Of a DNA stretch of 51,572 nt, positions 42,514 through 51,430 are shown in pieces. The translations under genes were made by a program, and so were the position numbers. The notes beneath the pieces are model-generated. The model did not search any database, was not told the DNA's origin, and was given only the letters and a program-made list of their open reading frames with translations. Each line of letters begins with the position of its first letter. The stretch's first letter is position 1. Origin of the DNA: Sphingomonas sp. CFBP 8760 (lineage in GTDB: Bacteria > Pseudomonadota > Alphaproteobacteria > Sphingomonadales > Sphingomonadaceae). The DNA lies in assembly GCF_014841615.1 (NCBI RefSeq), contig NZ_JACYUG010000012.1:1-51572 (forward strand), in the 5' to 3' direction.

Positions 42514-43446
42514 ATGACAGCACGCCGACCGATTCCGGGTCAAGGGGTTCGTGACGAACCGACCCCGACATCCGGCCCACCCCCCGCCCCCCGCCCCGGC
42601 TGCGTCACCCGTTTCGCGCCCAGCCCGACCGGGCGGCTCCACCTAGGCCATGCCGTCTCCGCGATCCGCGCGCACGATCTGGCGGTGGCGCGGGGCGGCC
42701 GTTTCCTGCTGCGGATCGAGGATATCGACGGCACCCGCAGCCGGCCCGAACATGTCGGGGCGATCCTCGCCGATCTCGCATGGCTGGGCCTCGCCTGGGA
42801 GGGACCGGTGTTCCAGTCGCAGCGGCTGACCCTGTACGACGATGCGCTGGCGACGCTGACGGCGCGGGGGCTGCTCTACCCCTGTTTCTGCACGCGCGCC
42901 GATATCGCCGCCGCCAGCCTGTCCGCCCCGCATGGCACCGCCCCGCCCTATCCCGGCACCTGCCGCCGCCTGGCCGCCGCCGAGGTCGCGGCGCGGCGCG
43001 ACCGGCCGCATTGCTGGCGGCTCGACATGGCCGCCGCCGTCGCCGCCACCGGCCCGCTCGACTGGCACGACGCCACCGCGGGCCACGTCGCTGCCGATCC
43101 GCTGTCCCATGGCGACGTGATCCTCGCGCGCAAGGATGCGCCGGCCAGCTATCACCTCGCGGTCACGGTCGACGATGCCGCGCAGGGCGTGACCGACATC
43201 GTCCGGGGCGCGGACCTGTTCGCCGCGACCCACGTCCACCGCCTGCTCCAGGCATTGCTCGCGCTGCCCACCCCCGCCTATCACCACCACCCGCTGCTGA
43301 TGGGCCCGGACGGCCGCCGCCTGGCCAAGCGCGATGGGGCGCCGACGCTGGCCGCTATGCGCGACGATGGAGAAGATGGCCGCGCGCTGGCCGATCGGCT
43401 GCGCCGGGACATCCTGTCCTATGGCTTTTCGGGTGCGACCACCTAA
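42514..43446 (+). CDS. gluQ: Glutamyl-Q tRNA(Asp) synthetase
   Basis: 310 residues from ATG 42,514 (GGGG upstream); the very long open frame before it is the antisense of ppc. FAPSPTGRLHLGHA is the HIGH-type motif, LAKRDG the KMSKS equivalent, and CFCTR with YPGTCRR supply zinc ligands. The protein ends after the catalytic core and lacks the anticodon-binding domain of GluRS, as expected for GluQ. It would attach glutamate to queuosine in tRNA-Asp. A Pro-rich N-terminus of about 30 residues is longer than usual. Confidence 0.92.
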   Translation: MTARRPIPGQGVRDEPTPTSGPPPAPRPGCVTRFAPSPTGRLHLGHAVSAIRAHDLAVARGGRFLLRIEDIDGTRSRPEHVGAILADLAWLGLAWEGPVFQSQRLTLYDDALATLTARGLLYPCFCTRADIAAASLSAPHGTAPPYPGTCRRLAAAEVAARRDRPHCWRLDMAAAVAATGPLDWHDATAGHVAADPLSHGDVILARKDAPASYHLAVTVDDAAQGVTDIVRGADLFAATHVHRLLQALLALPTPAYHHHPLLMGPDGRRLAKRDGAPTLAAMRDDGEDGRALADRLRRDILSYGFSGATT

Positions 43447-43455
43447 ATTGAGGTC

Positions 43456-43683
43456 ATGAATACGTTCCTCGTCATTCTGCTGATCGCCGCGATGATCGCG
43501 ACGGTCGTGGCACTGGTCCGCGGGATCATCGCCTTCCTTCAGGAATCGAGCGCGGCGGTGAAGGGCGGTGGCCCCAGCCAGGCATCGCTCAAATCGAACC
43601 GGATGATGCAGCAGCGTATCTTCTTTCAGGCCGGCGCGATCCTGATCGTCGTGCTGATCCTGTTCGCCGCCGGCCGGACCTGA
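43456..43683 (+). CDS. HIG1-type two-span membrane protein
   Basis: 75 residues starting at ATG 43,456, nine bases after gluQ. Two hydrophobic helices (FLVILLIAAMIATVVALV and AGAILIVVLILFAAG) flank a basic loop with KSNRMMQQRIFFQA, the QRIFFQ core of HIG1 domains. Alphaproteobacterial HIG1-like proteins may support respiratory supercomplexes. The spacing suggests it is read together with gluQ and the following adenosyltransferase gene. Confidence 0.8.
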   Translation: MNTFLVILLIAAMIATVVALVRGIIAFLQESSAAVKGGGPSQASLKSNRMMQQRIFFQAGAILIVVLILFAAGRT

Positions 43684-43690
43684 CCCGGCC

Positions 43691-44239
43691 TTGGTCAAGC
43701 TCAACAGGATCTACACCCGCACCGGTGACGATGGCACCACCGGGCTGGTCGACGGGTCGCGCATCGCCAAATCCGATCCCCTGATCGCCGCGATCGGTGA
43801 CGTGGACGAGGCGAACAGCGCGATTGGTGTCGCCCTCGTGGCGGTCCCGGCCGGTGCGGTGCGCGACGAGCTCGGCCGTATCCAGAACGACCTGTTCGAT
43901 CTCGGTGCCGATCTCGCCACGCCGCTGTCGATCGAAGGGGCGTTGCGGATCGTCCCCGGACAGACCGCCCGGCTGGAGACGGCGATCGATGTGCTGACCC
44001 ATGCGATCCCGCCGCTCACCAGCTTCATCCTGCCCGGCGGCAGTCCGGGTGCGGCGGGCGTGCATCTGGCACGGGCGATCGTGCGTCGGGCCGAACGCTC
44101 GGTGGCGGCGGTGCCGGCGGTCAGCCCGGTGGCGGCAACATATATCAACCGCCTGTCGGATTACCTGTTCGTCGCGGCGCGGGCGTTGAACCAAAATGGG
44201 GCCGACGACGTTCTGTGGGTTCCGGGGGGAACGCGCTGA
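43691..44239 (+). CDS. PduO-type cob(I)alamin adenosyltransferase
   Basis: 182 residues from a TTG start at 43,691, seven bases after the HIG1-like gene; no ATG gives a better N-terminus, since the family begins with VKLNRIYTRTGDDGTTGL as here. ATP-binding residues in TRTGDDGTTG and the Arg-rich motif HLARAIVRRAERSV are present, with NRLSDYLFVAARALNQ at the C-terminus. It transfers the adenosyl group from ATP to cob(I)alamin. The weak start suggests translational coupling to the gene before it. Confidence 0.9.
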   Translation: MVKLNRIYTRTGDDGTTGLVDGSRIAKSDPLIAAIGDVDEANSAIGVALVAVPAGAVRDELGRIQNDLFDLGADLATPLSIEGALRIVPGQTARLETAIDVLTHAIPPLTSFILPGGSPGAAGVHLARAIVRRAERSVAAVPAVSPVAATYINRLSDYLFVAARALNQNGADDVLWVPGGTR

Positions 44240-44272
44240 GCCGATCGGCCGGTTCGTGAACGAGGCATAGAC

Positions 44273-45541
44273 ATGGCGACCGCGGCAAAAGCATTCGACG
44301 CATCGGCCTTGGTCGATCGATACCGCGCGGTCCGTGCGCTCAGCATGGCGTTGGTCGAACCGCTGTCCGATGCCGATGCGACCGTGCAGTCGATGCCCGA
44401 TGCCTCACCCGCCAAATGGCATCTCGCGCATACGACGTGGTTCTTCGAAACCTTCGTATTGCGCGACCACGTATCCGGCTATGCCCTGCACGATCCGCGC
44501 TGGCCCTTCCTGTTTAACAGCTATTACGAAGCGGAGGGTCGCCGGCACGCCCGTGACCGGCGCGGCATGATCACCCGTCCGACGCTGGACGAAGTGAGGG
44601 CCTACCGCGCGCATGTCGATGCCGCGCTGGCGGCTGCCTTGCCCTCGCTGCCCATCGCCGCGCGGGAACTGGTGGCACTGGGATGCCATCATGAGGAACA
44701 GCATCAGGAACTGCTGGTCACCGACGTGCTGCACCTGCTGTCGGAAAATCCGCTCGAACCCGCGTTGTGGCCGGCGGCGCGCAAGGTACCAGTGGCGATG
44801 CCGAACCCGATCCGCTGGATCGAGGGGTCGAACGGAATCGTGCAGGTCGGCCACGACGGCGCCGGTTTCGCGTTCGATTGCGAGGGACCACGTCACCCCG
44901 CGCTGCTTACCCCCCATGCCTTGGCCGACCGCACCGTGACCAATGGCGAATGGGCATCGTTCATCGCCGACGGCGGCTATCGCGAGGCGCGCTGGTGGCT
45001 GGCGGATGGCTGGAACTGGGTGAAGACGAACGCCATCGCCGCCCCGCTCTACTGGGAGGACGCCGATGGCGGCTGGACCCGCTTCGGCCTCGACGGTCGT
45101 CGTCCGGTCGATCCCGCCGCGCCGGTCACGCATGTCAGCTTCTACGAGGCGGATGCCTATGCCACTTGGGCGGGAGCACGCCTGCCGACCGAAATGGAAT
45201 GGGAAGCCGCCGCCGCGCTGCACGATGCCGCTGGCGGCAACCAGATGGATACCGCCGGTCCGGTAGAACCCCGCCCCGCGACCGACGACGCCGGCGGCCT
45301 GTTCGGCGATGTCTGGGAATGGACCGGCAGTGCCTATCGCCCGTATCCCGGCTTCCGGACCGCAGAGGGCGCGGTCGGCGAATATAATGGCAAGTTCATG
45401 AGCGGGCAGTTCGTGTTGCGTGGCGGCAGTTGCGCCACCCCGCGCGGCCATGCGCGCGCCAGTTACCGCAATTTCTTCTATCCGCATCAACGCTGGCAGT
45501 TCACCGGCGTCCGTCTCGCAAAGGACCTGCCCGCATGTTGA
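44273..45541 (+). CDS. egtB: EgtB-type ergothioneine sulfoxide synthase
   Basis: 422 residues. An N-terminal DinB-like domain provides iron ligands: KWHLAH (His50) and CHHEEQHQEL (His140, His144). The C-terminal formylglycine-enzyme-like domain has NGEWASFIADGGY, HVSFYEADAYATWAG, RLPTEMEWEAAA and FVLRGGSCATPRGHARASYR. It would join trimethylhistidine and a thiol substrate using O2. Substrate choice between cysteine and gamma-Glu-Cys cannot be read here. It overlaps egtD by seven bases, so the two are one operon. Confidence 0.92.
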   Translation: MATAAKAFDASALVDRYRAVRALSMALVEPLSDADATVQSMPDASPAKWHLAHTTWFFETFVLRDHVSGYALHDPRWPFLFNSYYEAEGRRHARDRRGMITRPTLDEVRAYRAHVDAALAAALPSLPIAARELVALGCHHEEQHQELLVTDVLHLLSENPLEPALWPAARKVPVAMPNPIRWIEGSNGIVQVGHDGAGFAFDCEGPRHPALLTPHALADRTVTNGEWASFIADGGYREARWWLADGWNWVKTNAIAAPLYWEDADGGWTRFGLDGRRPVDPAAPVTHVSFYEADAYATWAGARLPTEMEWEAAAALHDAAGGNQMDTAGPVEPRPATDDAGGLFGDVWEWTGSAYRPYPGFRTAEGAVGEYNGKFMSGQFVLRGGSCATPRGHARASYRNFFYPHQRWQFTGVRLAKDLPAC

Positions 45542-46512
45542 AGCCGGAGGCCGAGGACGGCCAGCACAGCCTTGCCGATCCCGCCTTTCGTGCCGATGTT
45601 CTGGCTGGCTTCGCTCGCCGTCCCCGCGCGATCCCCGCGCGCTGGTTCTATGACCGGCAAGGGTCGGAACTGTTCGAGCAGATCACCGACCTGCCGGAAT
45701 ATTATCCGACGCGGACCGAGATCGGCATCCTTGAGACGCTATGCCCAACCCTGTGCGAGCATATCGGGCAAGGGCGCGCGGTGGTCGAATTCGGCTCCGG
45801 CTCTTCGGCGAAGACCCCGATCCTGCTCCGCTCCGTCGCGCCGTCCGCCTATGTGCCGATCGATATCTCGGGCGATTTCCTGCGTGCGTCCTCGAAGACG
45901 TTGTCGGCGGCCTTTCCCGATCTGCTGGTGCTGCCGTTCGAGGCGGATTTCATGCGCCCGCTCGCCCTGCCGAGGACGATCGCCGATGCGCCCAAGCTGG
46001 GCTTTTTTCCCGGCTCCACGATCGGCAACATGACGCCGCTGATGGCGACGGACCTGTTGCGGGCGATGCGCGCGTCGCTGGGTGAAGGCGCGATGCTGCT
46101 GATCGGGATGGACCGGATCAAGAGCGCGGATATCCTCGTTCCCGCCTATGACGATGCCGCCGGCGTGACGGCGGCATTCAACATGAACCTGCTGGCGCGG
46201 ATCAACCGCGAACTGGGCGCAGCGATCCCGCTCGACGCGTTCCGCCATGTCGCGCGCTGGAACGACGACCGCGCCCGGATCGAGATGCATCTGGAGGCGG
46301 TTCGCGACATCGACTTCACGATCGACGGCCACGCCTTCGCGATGGCTGCAGGCGAGACGATCCATACCGAAAACAGCCATAAATACGGCCCCCGCGACGC
46401 CCGTATCCTGCTGCGCACCGGTGGCTGGACGCCGGTGGCGGAATGGACCGATCCCGATGGCCTGTTCGCGGTGTATCTGGCGGAGGCGCAGGCGGAGCGA
46501 CCGGCCCCGTAA
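45535..46512 (+). CDS. egtD: Histidine N-alpha-methyltransferase
   Basis: 325 residues from ATG 45,535, overlapping the egtB stop. The methyltransferase motif is VVEFGSGSSAKTPILL, with PIDISGDFL and FFPGSTIGNM after it. Residues for histidine binding are expected in the NMNLLARINRELGA region and HTENSHKYG. It makes trimethylhistidine (hercynine) from histidine and three S-adenosylmethionine, the first step of ergothioneine synthesis. It converges with the HerA-like gene, six bases from its stop. Confidence 0.95.
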   Translation: MLKPEAEDGQHSLADPAFRADVLAGFARRPRAIPARWFYDRQGSELFEQITDLPEYYPTRTEIGILETLCPTLCEHIGQGRAVVEFGSGSSAKTPILLRSVAPSAYVPIDISGDFLRASSKTLSAAFPDLLVLPFEADFMRPLALPRTIADAPKLGFFPGSTIGNMTPLMATDLLRAMRASLGEGAMLLIGMDRIKSADILVPAYDDAAGVTAAFNMNLLARINRELGAAIPLDAFRHVARWNDDRARIEMHLEAVRDIDFTIDGHAFAMAAGETIHTENSHKYGPRDARILLRTGGWTPVAEWTDPDGLFAVYLAEAQAERPAP

Positions 46513-46518
46513 AGGCCG

Positions 46519-48153
46519 TTATTTCCCCTGCGAGCGCCAGCGCTTGATCGTCCGCGCGATGATCGCGTCCTCGCCGCCGATATCGCGCCACAGGGCGGAG
46601 AAAACCGGATCGTCGGAGGCGGGCCGCTTGCCCTCCTCCAGCGCGTCGAACGCGACGCGGATCGGGATCGCCACGCCTTCGCCACATATGATCGCCTCAC
46701 GGTTGCGCAGCGCCGGGATCGTATCGAGAAACCCGCGCGCGCCCTCCGGCATCGCCGCGCGCACGAAAGCCTGATCGCGATCGTTGTTGAGGCGCATCGC
46801 GATGATCGTGCCGCATTGCGACAGCACGCCCTCCGCCAGATCGGAGGGCCGCTGCGTGATAAGGCCCAGCGAGACGCCGTATTTGCGCCCTTCCTTCGCG
46901 ATCCGCCCTAGGATACGGCCGACCGCGCTGTCCGTTTCGCGCCCCGCCGGGATGTACCGGTGCGCTTCCTCGCAGACCAGCAGGATCGGCCGTTGCGCCT
47001 CGCCCCGCGCCCAGATCGCATAGTCGAAGGTCATCCGGCTGAGCACCGCCACCACCACGGCGGTGATATCCGATGGTACGCCCGATACGTCGACGATCGA
47101 GATCGGCTTGCCCTCTCCCGGCATCCGGAACACCCGCCGCAGAAATTCCGCCATCGTATCGGCGACCAGCATTCCGGAGAACATGAAACCGTAGCGCGGA
47201 TCGGCCCTGATCTCGTCGATCTTGGTCCGCAGCCGCAGATAGGGGGCGGTATCACCCGCCCGGTCCATCTTGCCCATTTCCAACCCGATCAGGTTGGTCA
47301 GATCGGACAACAGGTACGGCACCGGCGCATCCACCGTCAGTCGCGCGATCTCCTGCCCCAGCCGGCTCTTGGCCTTGGCGGCGAGCAGGCATTTGGCCAG
47401 GATGTCGGCATCGATCTGCCGCGCCGAGCCGGCTGTGGTCAGGAACACCTCGCAATGTTCCTCGAAATTCATCAGCCAGTACGGCATCTGCAGGTTCGAC
47501 ACGTCGAACACCGCGCCGGTGCCGGCAAAGGCGGCGCCATATTCGCCGTGGGGATCGATCATCACGATATGGCCCTGCGGCGCGAGAGCGCAGATGCGGT
47601 GCAGGATCAGCGCGGTCGCGGTCGACTTGCCGGTGCCGGTCGATCCCACCAGCGCGAAATGCTTGCCCAGCATCGCATCGACATACAGCGCGGCGCGCAC
47701 ATCGGCGGTGGGATGGACGGTGCCGATGCCGATCGTGGCGCGATCGTCGGCAGCATAGATTTGGGTCAGGTCGGCGGTCGTGACCGGATAGGCCACGCAC
47801 CCCGGCATCGGATAGCGGGTCACCCCCCGGCGAAAGCGCTGGAGCAGGCCGGTCGCCGGTTCCTCATCGCCCTCGCCCAGAAAATCGATCTCCGCCGCGA
47901 TGGCATCATCGGCGGATGCCAGCGACCGGATGTTGGCGATCAGCCATTGGCCGCCGACCCGCAGCTTGATCTGGCTGCCCACCTGCCCGGCCGCCGCCGC
48001 GACCGGATCGGGGGACAGCGCCGCCGCAGCCACCGCCGCCCGGTCCAGCACCACCCGGCTGCCTGCCCCCGCCACCGCCGTGATATGGCCGATCGGTGCG
48101 GCATCGGTCGGCATCGCGTGAAGAAAACCGTCGAGCCGGGGCCGTTCTGACAT
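46519..48153 (-). CDS. HerA-like DUF87 ATPase
   Basis: 544 residues. N-terminal HAS-barrel-like region (1-120), then GSTGTGKST (Walker A, 170-178), IVMIDPHGEY, the Walker B ILLVCEEAHRYIP, and GLITQRPSDLAEGVLSQC. This is the HerA/FtsK-like DNA-pumping ATPase fold, likely a hexamer. No NurA nuclease gene stands next to it, so I cannot assign it to end resection. Many alphaproteobacteria carry a solitary copy like this. It is a chromosomal gene and shows no sign of transfer. Confidence 0.9.
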   Translation of the reverse strand: MSERPRLDGFLHAMPTDAAPIGHITAVAGAGSRVVLDRAAVAAAALSPDPVAAAAGQVGSQIKLRVGGQWLIANIRSLASADDAIAAEIDFLGEGDEEPATGLLQRFRRGVTRYPMPGCVAYPVTTADLTQIYAADDRATIGIGTVHPTADVRAALYVDAMLGKHFALVGSTGTGKSTATALILHRICALAPQGHIVMIDPHGEYGAAFAGTGAVFDVSNLQMPYWLMNFEEHCEVFLTTAGSARQIDADILAKCLLAAKAKSRLGQEIARLTVDAPVPYLLSDLTNLIGLEMGKMDRAGDTAPYLRLRTKIDEIRADPRYGFMFSGMLVADTMAEFLRRVFRMPGEGKPISIVDVSGVPSDITAVVVAVLSRMTFDYAIWARGEAQRPILLVCEEAHRYIPAGRETDSAVGRILGRIAKEGRKYGVSLGLITQRPSDLAEGVLSQCGTIIAMRLNNDRDQAFVRAAMPEGARGFLDTIPALRNREAIICGEGVAIPIRVAFDALEEGKRPASDDPVFSALWRDIGGEDAIIARTIKRWRSQGK

Positions 48154-48236
48154 GGAATGATCTCATCGATACGCTGCTGGCCACCGCCATAGCCGGCAAG
48201 GCGTAAACAACGGATGACGGTGGTTTATTCCGCTTC

Positions 48237-49010
48237 CTACACCCGGCGCGCGACCCAGCCGGCGAACCAGCCCAGCGACACCGACAGCAACACCGCCGTC
48301 AGTCCGTAGAGTACCGATGATCGCTCCGCCGCGCGCGCCACGAACCGCTCGAACCCCGATTTGCGGATATCGATGTCGCGTACCGCCGCCGCCAGCACGC
48401 GGCCGTCGCGGATCAGGAACGTCTCCGCGGTGAAACGTCCCACCGGCACGCGTGCGGGAATGGTGACGCGGGCACGGTAGAGGACGCCATCAGTGATCTC
48501 CACCGCGCGTGGCGTCTCGATGTACAGGCCGCTGCGGGCCTTCAGTTCCACCAGCCCGCGCCCGAACCGTGCCTGCTCCTCCGCCGGCGCGGTCGATACC
48601 GGCGACAATTGCAGGCTGTCGAGGCCCAGTTCGTAGATCGCGCGCGTCCGTTCATCGACCAGTTCGCCGATCGGGCGGGACGAGGCGATGGCATAGAAGG
48701 ACGGCGCCGACCGGTATCGCGCCCGTGCGGCGTTGACCCAGATGCCGGCGACCTTTTCCTTCTCCCGCACCAGGATCGACTGGGTCGGCCCCTTCACCAC
48801 CACGACGATGTCGGCGGGCCGCTCCCCCGCGGGCACCCGCCCGCCGGGATAGAGGATTGCGCCGAACAGCAGCAGATCGGCCCCGGTGAAGCTGTAGACG
48901 ATCTCGATCGACCGTTGCGACACGTCCGGCACCAGCACCGGCTTGGCCTGCGCCAGCAGCAGCGGTGCCGCCATGGCGAGCGACAGTGCGGGTGCAGTGG
49001 CCACCCTCAC
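48237..49010 (-). CDS. TIGR02186-family membrane-anchored protein
   Basis: 257 residues from GTG 49,010, which overlaps the stop of the transporter gene (GTGA); the longer frame to 50,078 is antisense shadow. A signal peptide (PALSLAMAAPLLLAQA) is followed by a beta-rich periplasmic domain (VPDVSQRSIEIVYSFTGADL) and a C-terminal membrane helix (VLYGLTAVLLSVSLGWFAGW). The family is always found beside TauE-like exporters, as here, and probably assists them. Confidence 0.85.
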   Translation of the reverse strand: MRVATAPALSLAMAAPLLLAQAKPVLVPDVSQRSIEIVYSFTGADLLLFGAILYPGGRVPAGERPADIVVVVKGPTQSILVREKEKVAGIWVNAARARYRSAPSFYAIASSRPIGELVDERTRAIYELGLDSLQLSPVSTAPAEEQARFGRGLVELKARSGLYIETPRAVEITDGVLYRARVTIPARVPVGRFTAETFLIRDGRVLAAAVRDIDIRKSGFERFVARAAERSSVLYGLTAVLLSVSLGWFAGWVARRV

Positions 49011-49921
49011 GATATCGTCACCGTGAAGATTTCCTCGGGCCGCCACACCAGCCCCAGCAGGATGCGGACCCCCACCGCCAGCACCATCAGCGCCAGCGCG
49101 AGGCGGAGATATTCGGGTTTCACCTTGGTCGCCAGCCGCGCCCCCACCTGCGCGCCGACCACCGATCCGATCAGCAACAGCCCCGCCAGCACGATATCGA
49201 CCGCACGGGTGGTGGTGGCATGGACCATCGTGGCGACGGCGGTGACGAACAGGGTCTGGAACAGGCTGGTCCCCACCACCACGCCGGTCGCCATCCCGAT
49301 CAGATAGATCATCGCCGGCACCAGGATGAAGCCGCCACCGATGCCCAGCAGGATCGTCAGCATCCCGGTTGCGAACCCCAGCAGCAACGGAGCCAGCGGC
49401 GAGATGTACAGACCCGATCCGTAGAAGCGCGTCCGGAACGGCAGCGCCGCGACCAGCGGATGATGCCGGCGCTTGGCGGCACGCGGCGGCTGACCGCGTC
49501 GTGCCAGTCCGATCGCAACCAGCGATTCCTTTGCCATCAGGCCGCCGATCGACCCCAGCATCAGGACATAGATGATCGCGATCACGGTATCGATCTGCCC
49601 CAGTTGCTGAAGCCACCGGAATATCCACGCCCCCGCAAAGGTGCCGAGCACCCCGCCCGCGACGAGCACCCCGCCCATCTTGAAATCGACCCCGCCCCGC
49701 CGGACATGCGCGAAGACGCCGGAGACGCTGGCACCGGTCACCTGACTGGCGGAGGAAGCGGCGGCGACGGTGGGCGGAATGCCGTAGACGATCAGCAGCG
49801 GCGTCGTGAGAAAGCCCCCCCCGACCCCGAACATCCCCGACAGCAACCCGACCCCGCCGCCCAGCAGCACGATCACCAGCGCATTGACCGACAGGTTGGC
49901 AACGGGAAGATACAGATCCAC
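49007..49921 (-). CDS. TauE/SafE-family sulfite or anion exporter
   Basis: 304 residues with about eight hydrophobic helices in two halves. The half-repeat GVGLLSGMFGVGGGFLTTPL and LLGIGGGFILVPAMIYL is the hallmark of the TauE family. It would move sulfite, sulfoacetate or a related anion out across the inner membrane. It is translationally coupled to the TIGR02186 gene. A divergent LysM gene lies about 110 bases upstream. Confidence 0.9.
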   Translation of the reverse strand: MDLYLPVANLSVNALVIVLLGGGVGLLSGMFGVGGGFLTTPLLIVYGIPPTVAAASSASQVTGASVSGVFAHVRRGGVDFKMGGVLVAGGVLGTFAGAWIFRWLQQLGQIDTVIAIIYVLMLGSIGGLMAKESLVAIGLARRGQPPRAAKRRHHPLVAALPFRTRFYGSGLYISPLAPLLLGFATGMLTILLGIGGGFILVPAMIYLIGMATGVVVGTSLFQTLFVTAVATMVHATTTRAVDIVLAGLLLIGSVVGAQVGARLATKVKPEYLRLALALMVLAVGVRILLGLVWRPEEIFTVTIS

Positions 49922-50034
49922 AACAGCGGCTTCTAGGTCGGATCGGCGGGCAAGAGAAGGTGCGGCTTGCTCCTGGCGCGAGCCCGTAACATAATGGTGA
50001 TAGCGAAAGCGCCGTCTTCCCCGGAGATGCCGTC

Positions 50035-50943
50035 ATGAAGCACCATGTCGTTCGCAGGGGCGAAAGCCTGTCCGCCATCGCCCGCCGTCACGGGATGCGC
50101 TGGCAGGACCTTGCCCGCATCAATCATCTGCACGATCCCGACCGGCTGAGCGTCGGACAGAGCCTGATCGTCCAGCCCGGGGCGGCGACGCCCGCCCCGG
50201 CGCGGCCGACCGCATCACCCGCCCCGGCCGGCCGGACCGTGCCCGTTCCCACCCCCAGACCCGCTGCGCCCGCCCCCGCGCCGTCCGCCCCACCGGGTGG
50301 CCCCGGCGATGCCGTCGCCGGCGAGGTGACGGAGGCGCAGCTGCGGGCGATCATGCCGGAGGCGGGCGGGCAGATCGGGCGGTTCATCGGACCGTTGAAC
50401 ACCGCGATGCGCGTGCATGGCATCAACACCAACGAACGCCGTGCCGCCTTCCTGGCGCAGATCAGCGTGGAAAGCGGCCAGCTGCGCAACGTCGAGGAGA
50501 ATCTGAACTATTCGGCGCCGCGCCTGCGCGTCGTGTGGCCACGGCGCTTCCCCACTGCCGAGGCGGCGGCACCCTATGCCCGCAATCCGGAAGCGCTGGG
50601 CAATCATGTCTATGCCGACCGGCTGGGCAATGGCGACGAACGTAGCGGCGACGGCTATCGTTATCGCGGTCGTGGCCTGATGCAGACGACGGGTCGCTAC
50701 AATTACCGCGTCGCCGGGTTCGAGAACGATCCCGATGCGCTGGCCCGACCGGTGACCGCCGCCGACAGTGCCGGCCTGTTCTGGACGACCAACGATCTCA
50801 ACCGGCGGACGGCAACCGTCCTCGATCGAGAGGATTTCAACACGGTGTCCCGCACGGTCAATGGCGGCAACCACGGAAGCGAGGAACGATGGCAGGCATA
50901 TCGACGAGCGTTGCGGGCATTACAGCCGGAATCGGAGGACTGA
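50035..50943 (+). CDS. LysM-GH19 (chitinase-type) cell-wall hydrolase
   Basis: 302 residues from ATG 50,035 with GGAG eight bases upstream. Residues 3-47 are one LysM domain (VVRRGESLSAIARRHGMRWQ). A Pro/Ala linker follows (about 50-95). The C-terminal domain is glycoside hydrolase 19, with AAFLAQISVESGQ (first Glu) and GDGYRYRGRGLMQTTGRYNY. No signal peptide is visible, so it may be cytoplasmic until released, as phage-type enzymes are. It overlaps the next gene by 55 bases and may be a remnant of a phage or a bacteriocin-like lysis module. Confidence 0.88.
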   Translation: MKHHVVRRGESLSAIARRHGMRWQDLARINHLHDPDRLSVGQSLIVQPGAATPAPARPTASPAPAGRTVPVPTPRPAAPAPAPSAPPGGPGDAVAGEVTEAQLRAIMPEAGGQIGRFIGPLNTAMRVHGINTNERRAAFLAQISVESGQLRNVEENLNYSAPRLRVVWPRRFPTAEAAAPYARNPEALGNHVYADRLGNGDERSGDGYRYRGRGLMQTTGRYNYRVAGFENDPDALARPVTAADSAGLFWTTNDLNRRTATVLDREDFNTVSRTVNGGNHGSEERWQAYRRALRALQPESED

Positions 50944-51407
50944 TCGCACTGGCCGCGGTCGGTGCGGCGATGCCATCCGCCCCACGGCCCCGCGCCATGA
51001 CGCAGCCCGTCGCCTTGTGCCGGCCGGGCGAAGCGCCGCTGTTCTCGTGTGCGATCGGACCGAAGCAGGTGGCGGTCTGCGGACGGAACGGTGCCGCCGT
51101 CTATCGGTTCGGCCGACCGGGTCAGGTCGAACTTACCTCTACCGCGCTGACAATGGCGATGCGTGGCTTTGCCGGCGGTGGCGAAACGCAGATCACCGCC
51201 TCCAACAAGGACTATCGCTATACGGTGTTTGACCGGACGACCCGGGCGGGTTTCGGCGATGACGGACGCCACGATGCCGGGATGACAAGCGGACTGCTGA
51301 TCCAGCGCGCCGGCCGCAATGTTGCCGCCCGACGCTGTACCGGCGCGGCGACGATCTCGGCCAAGGCACAAGCCATCATCAGGCCAGGACCATATATCCC
51401 CCACTGA
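50889..51407 (+). CDS. Hypothetical exported protein overlapping the GH19 gene
   Basis: 172 residues. It begins 55 bases inside the LysM-GH19 gene in another frame. An N-terminal hydrophobic stretch (AGITAGIGGLIALAAVGAAM) suits a signal peptide or anchor. The body has CRPGEAPLFSCAIGPKQVAV followed by CG, three Cys in a pattern I have seen in small exported proteins of gammaproteobacteria, with no assigned function. Overlap with the wall hydrolase suggests joint expression; an inhibitor of the hydrolase is one possibility, with no direct evidence. Confidence 0.7.
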   Translation: MAGISTSVAGITAGIGGLIALAAVGAAMPSAPRPRAMTQPVALCRPGEAPLFSCAIGPKQVAVCGRNGAAVYRFGRPGQVELTSTALTMAMRGFAGGGETQITASNKDYRYTVFDRTTRAGFGDDGRHDAGMTSGLLIQRAGRNVAARRCTGAATISAKAQAIIRPGPYIPH

Positions 51408-51430
51408 GGCGAGGTGTGAGGAGGGATCGC

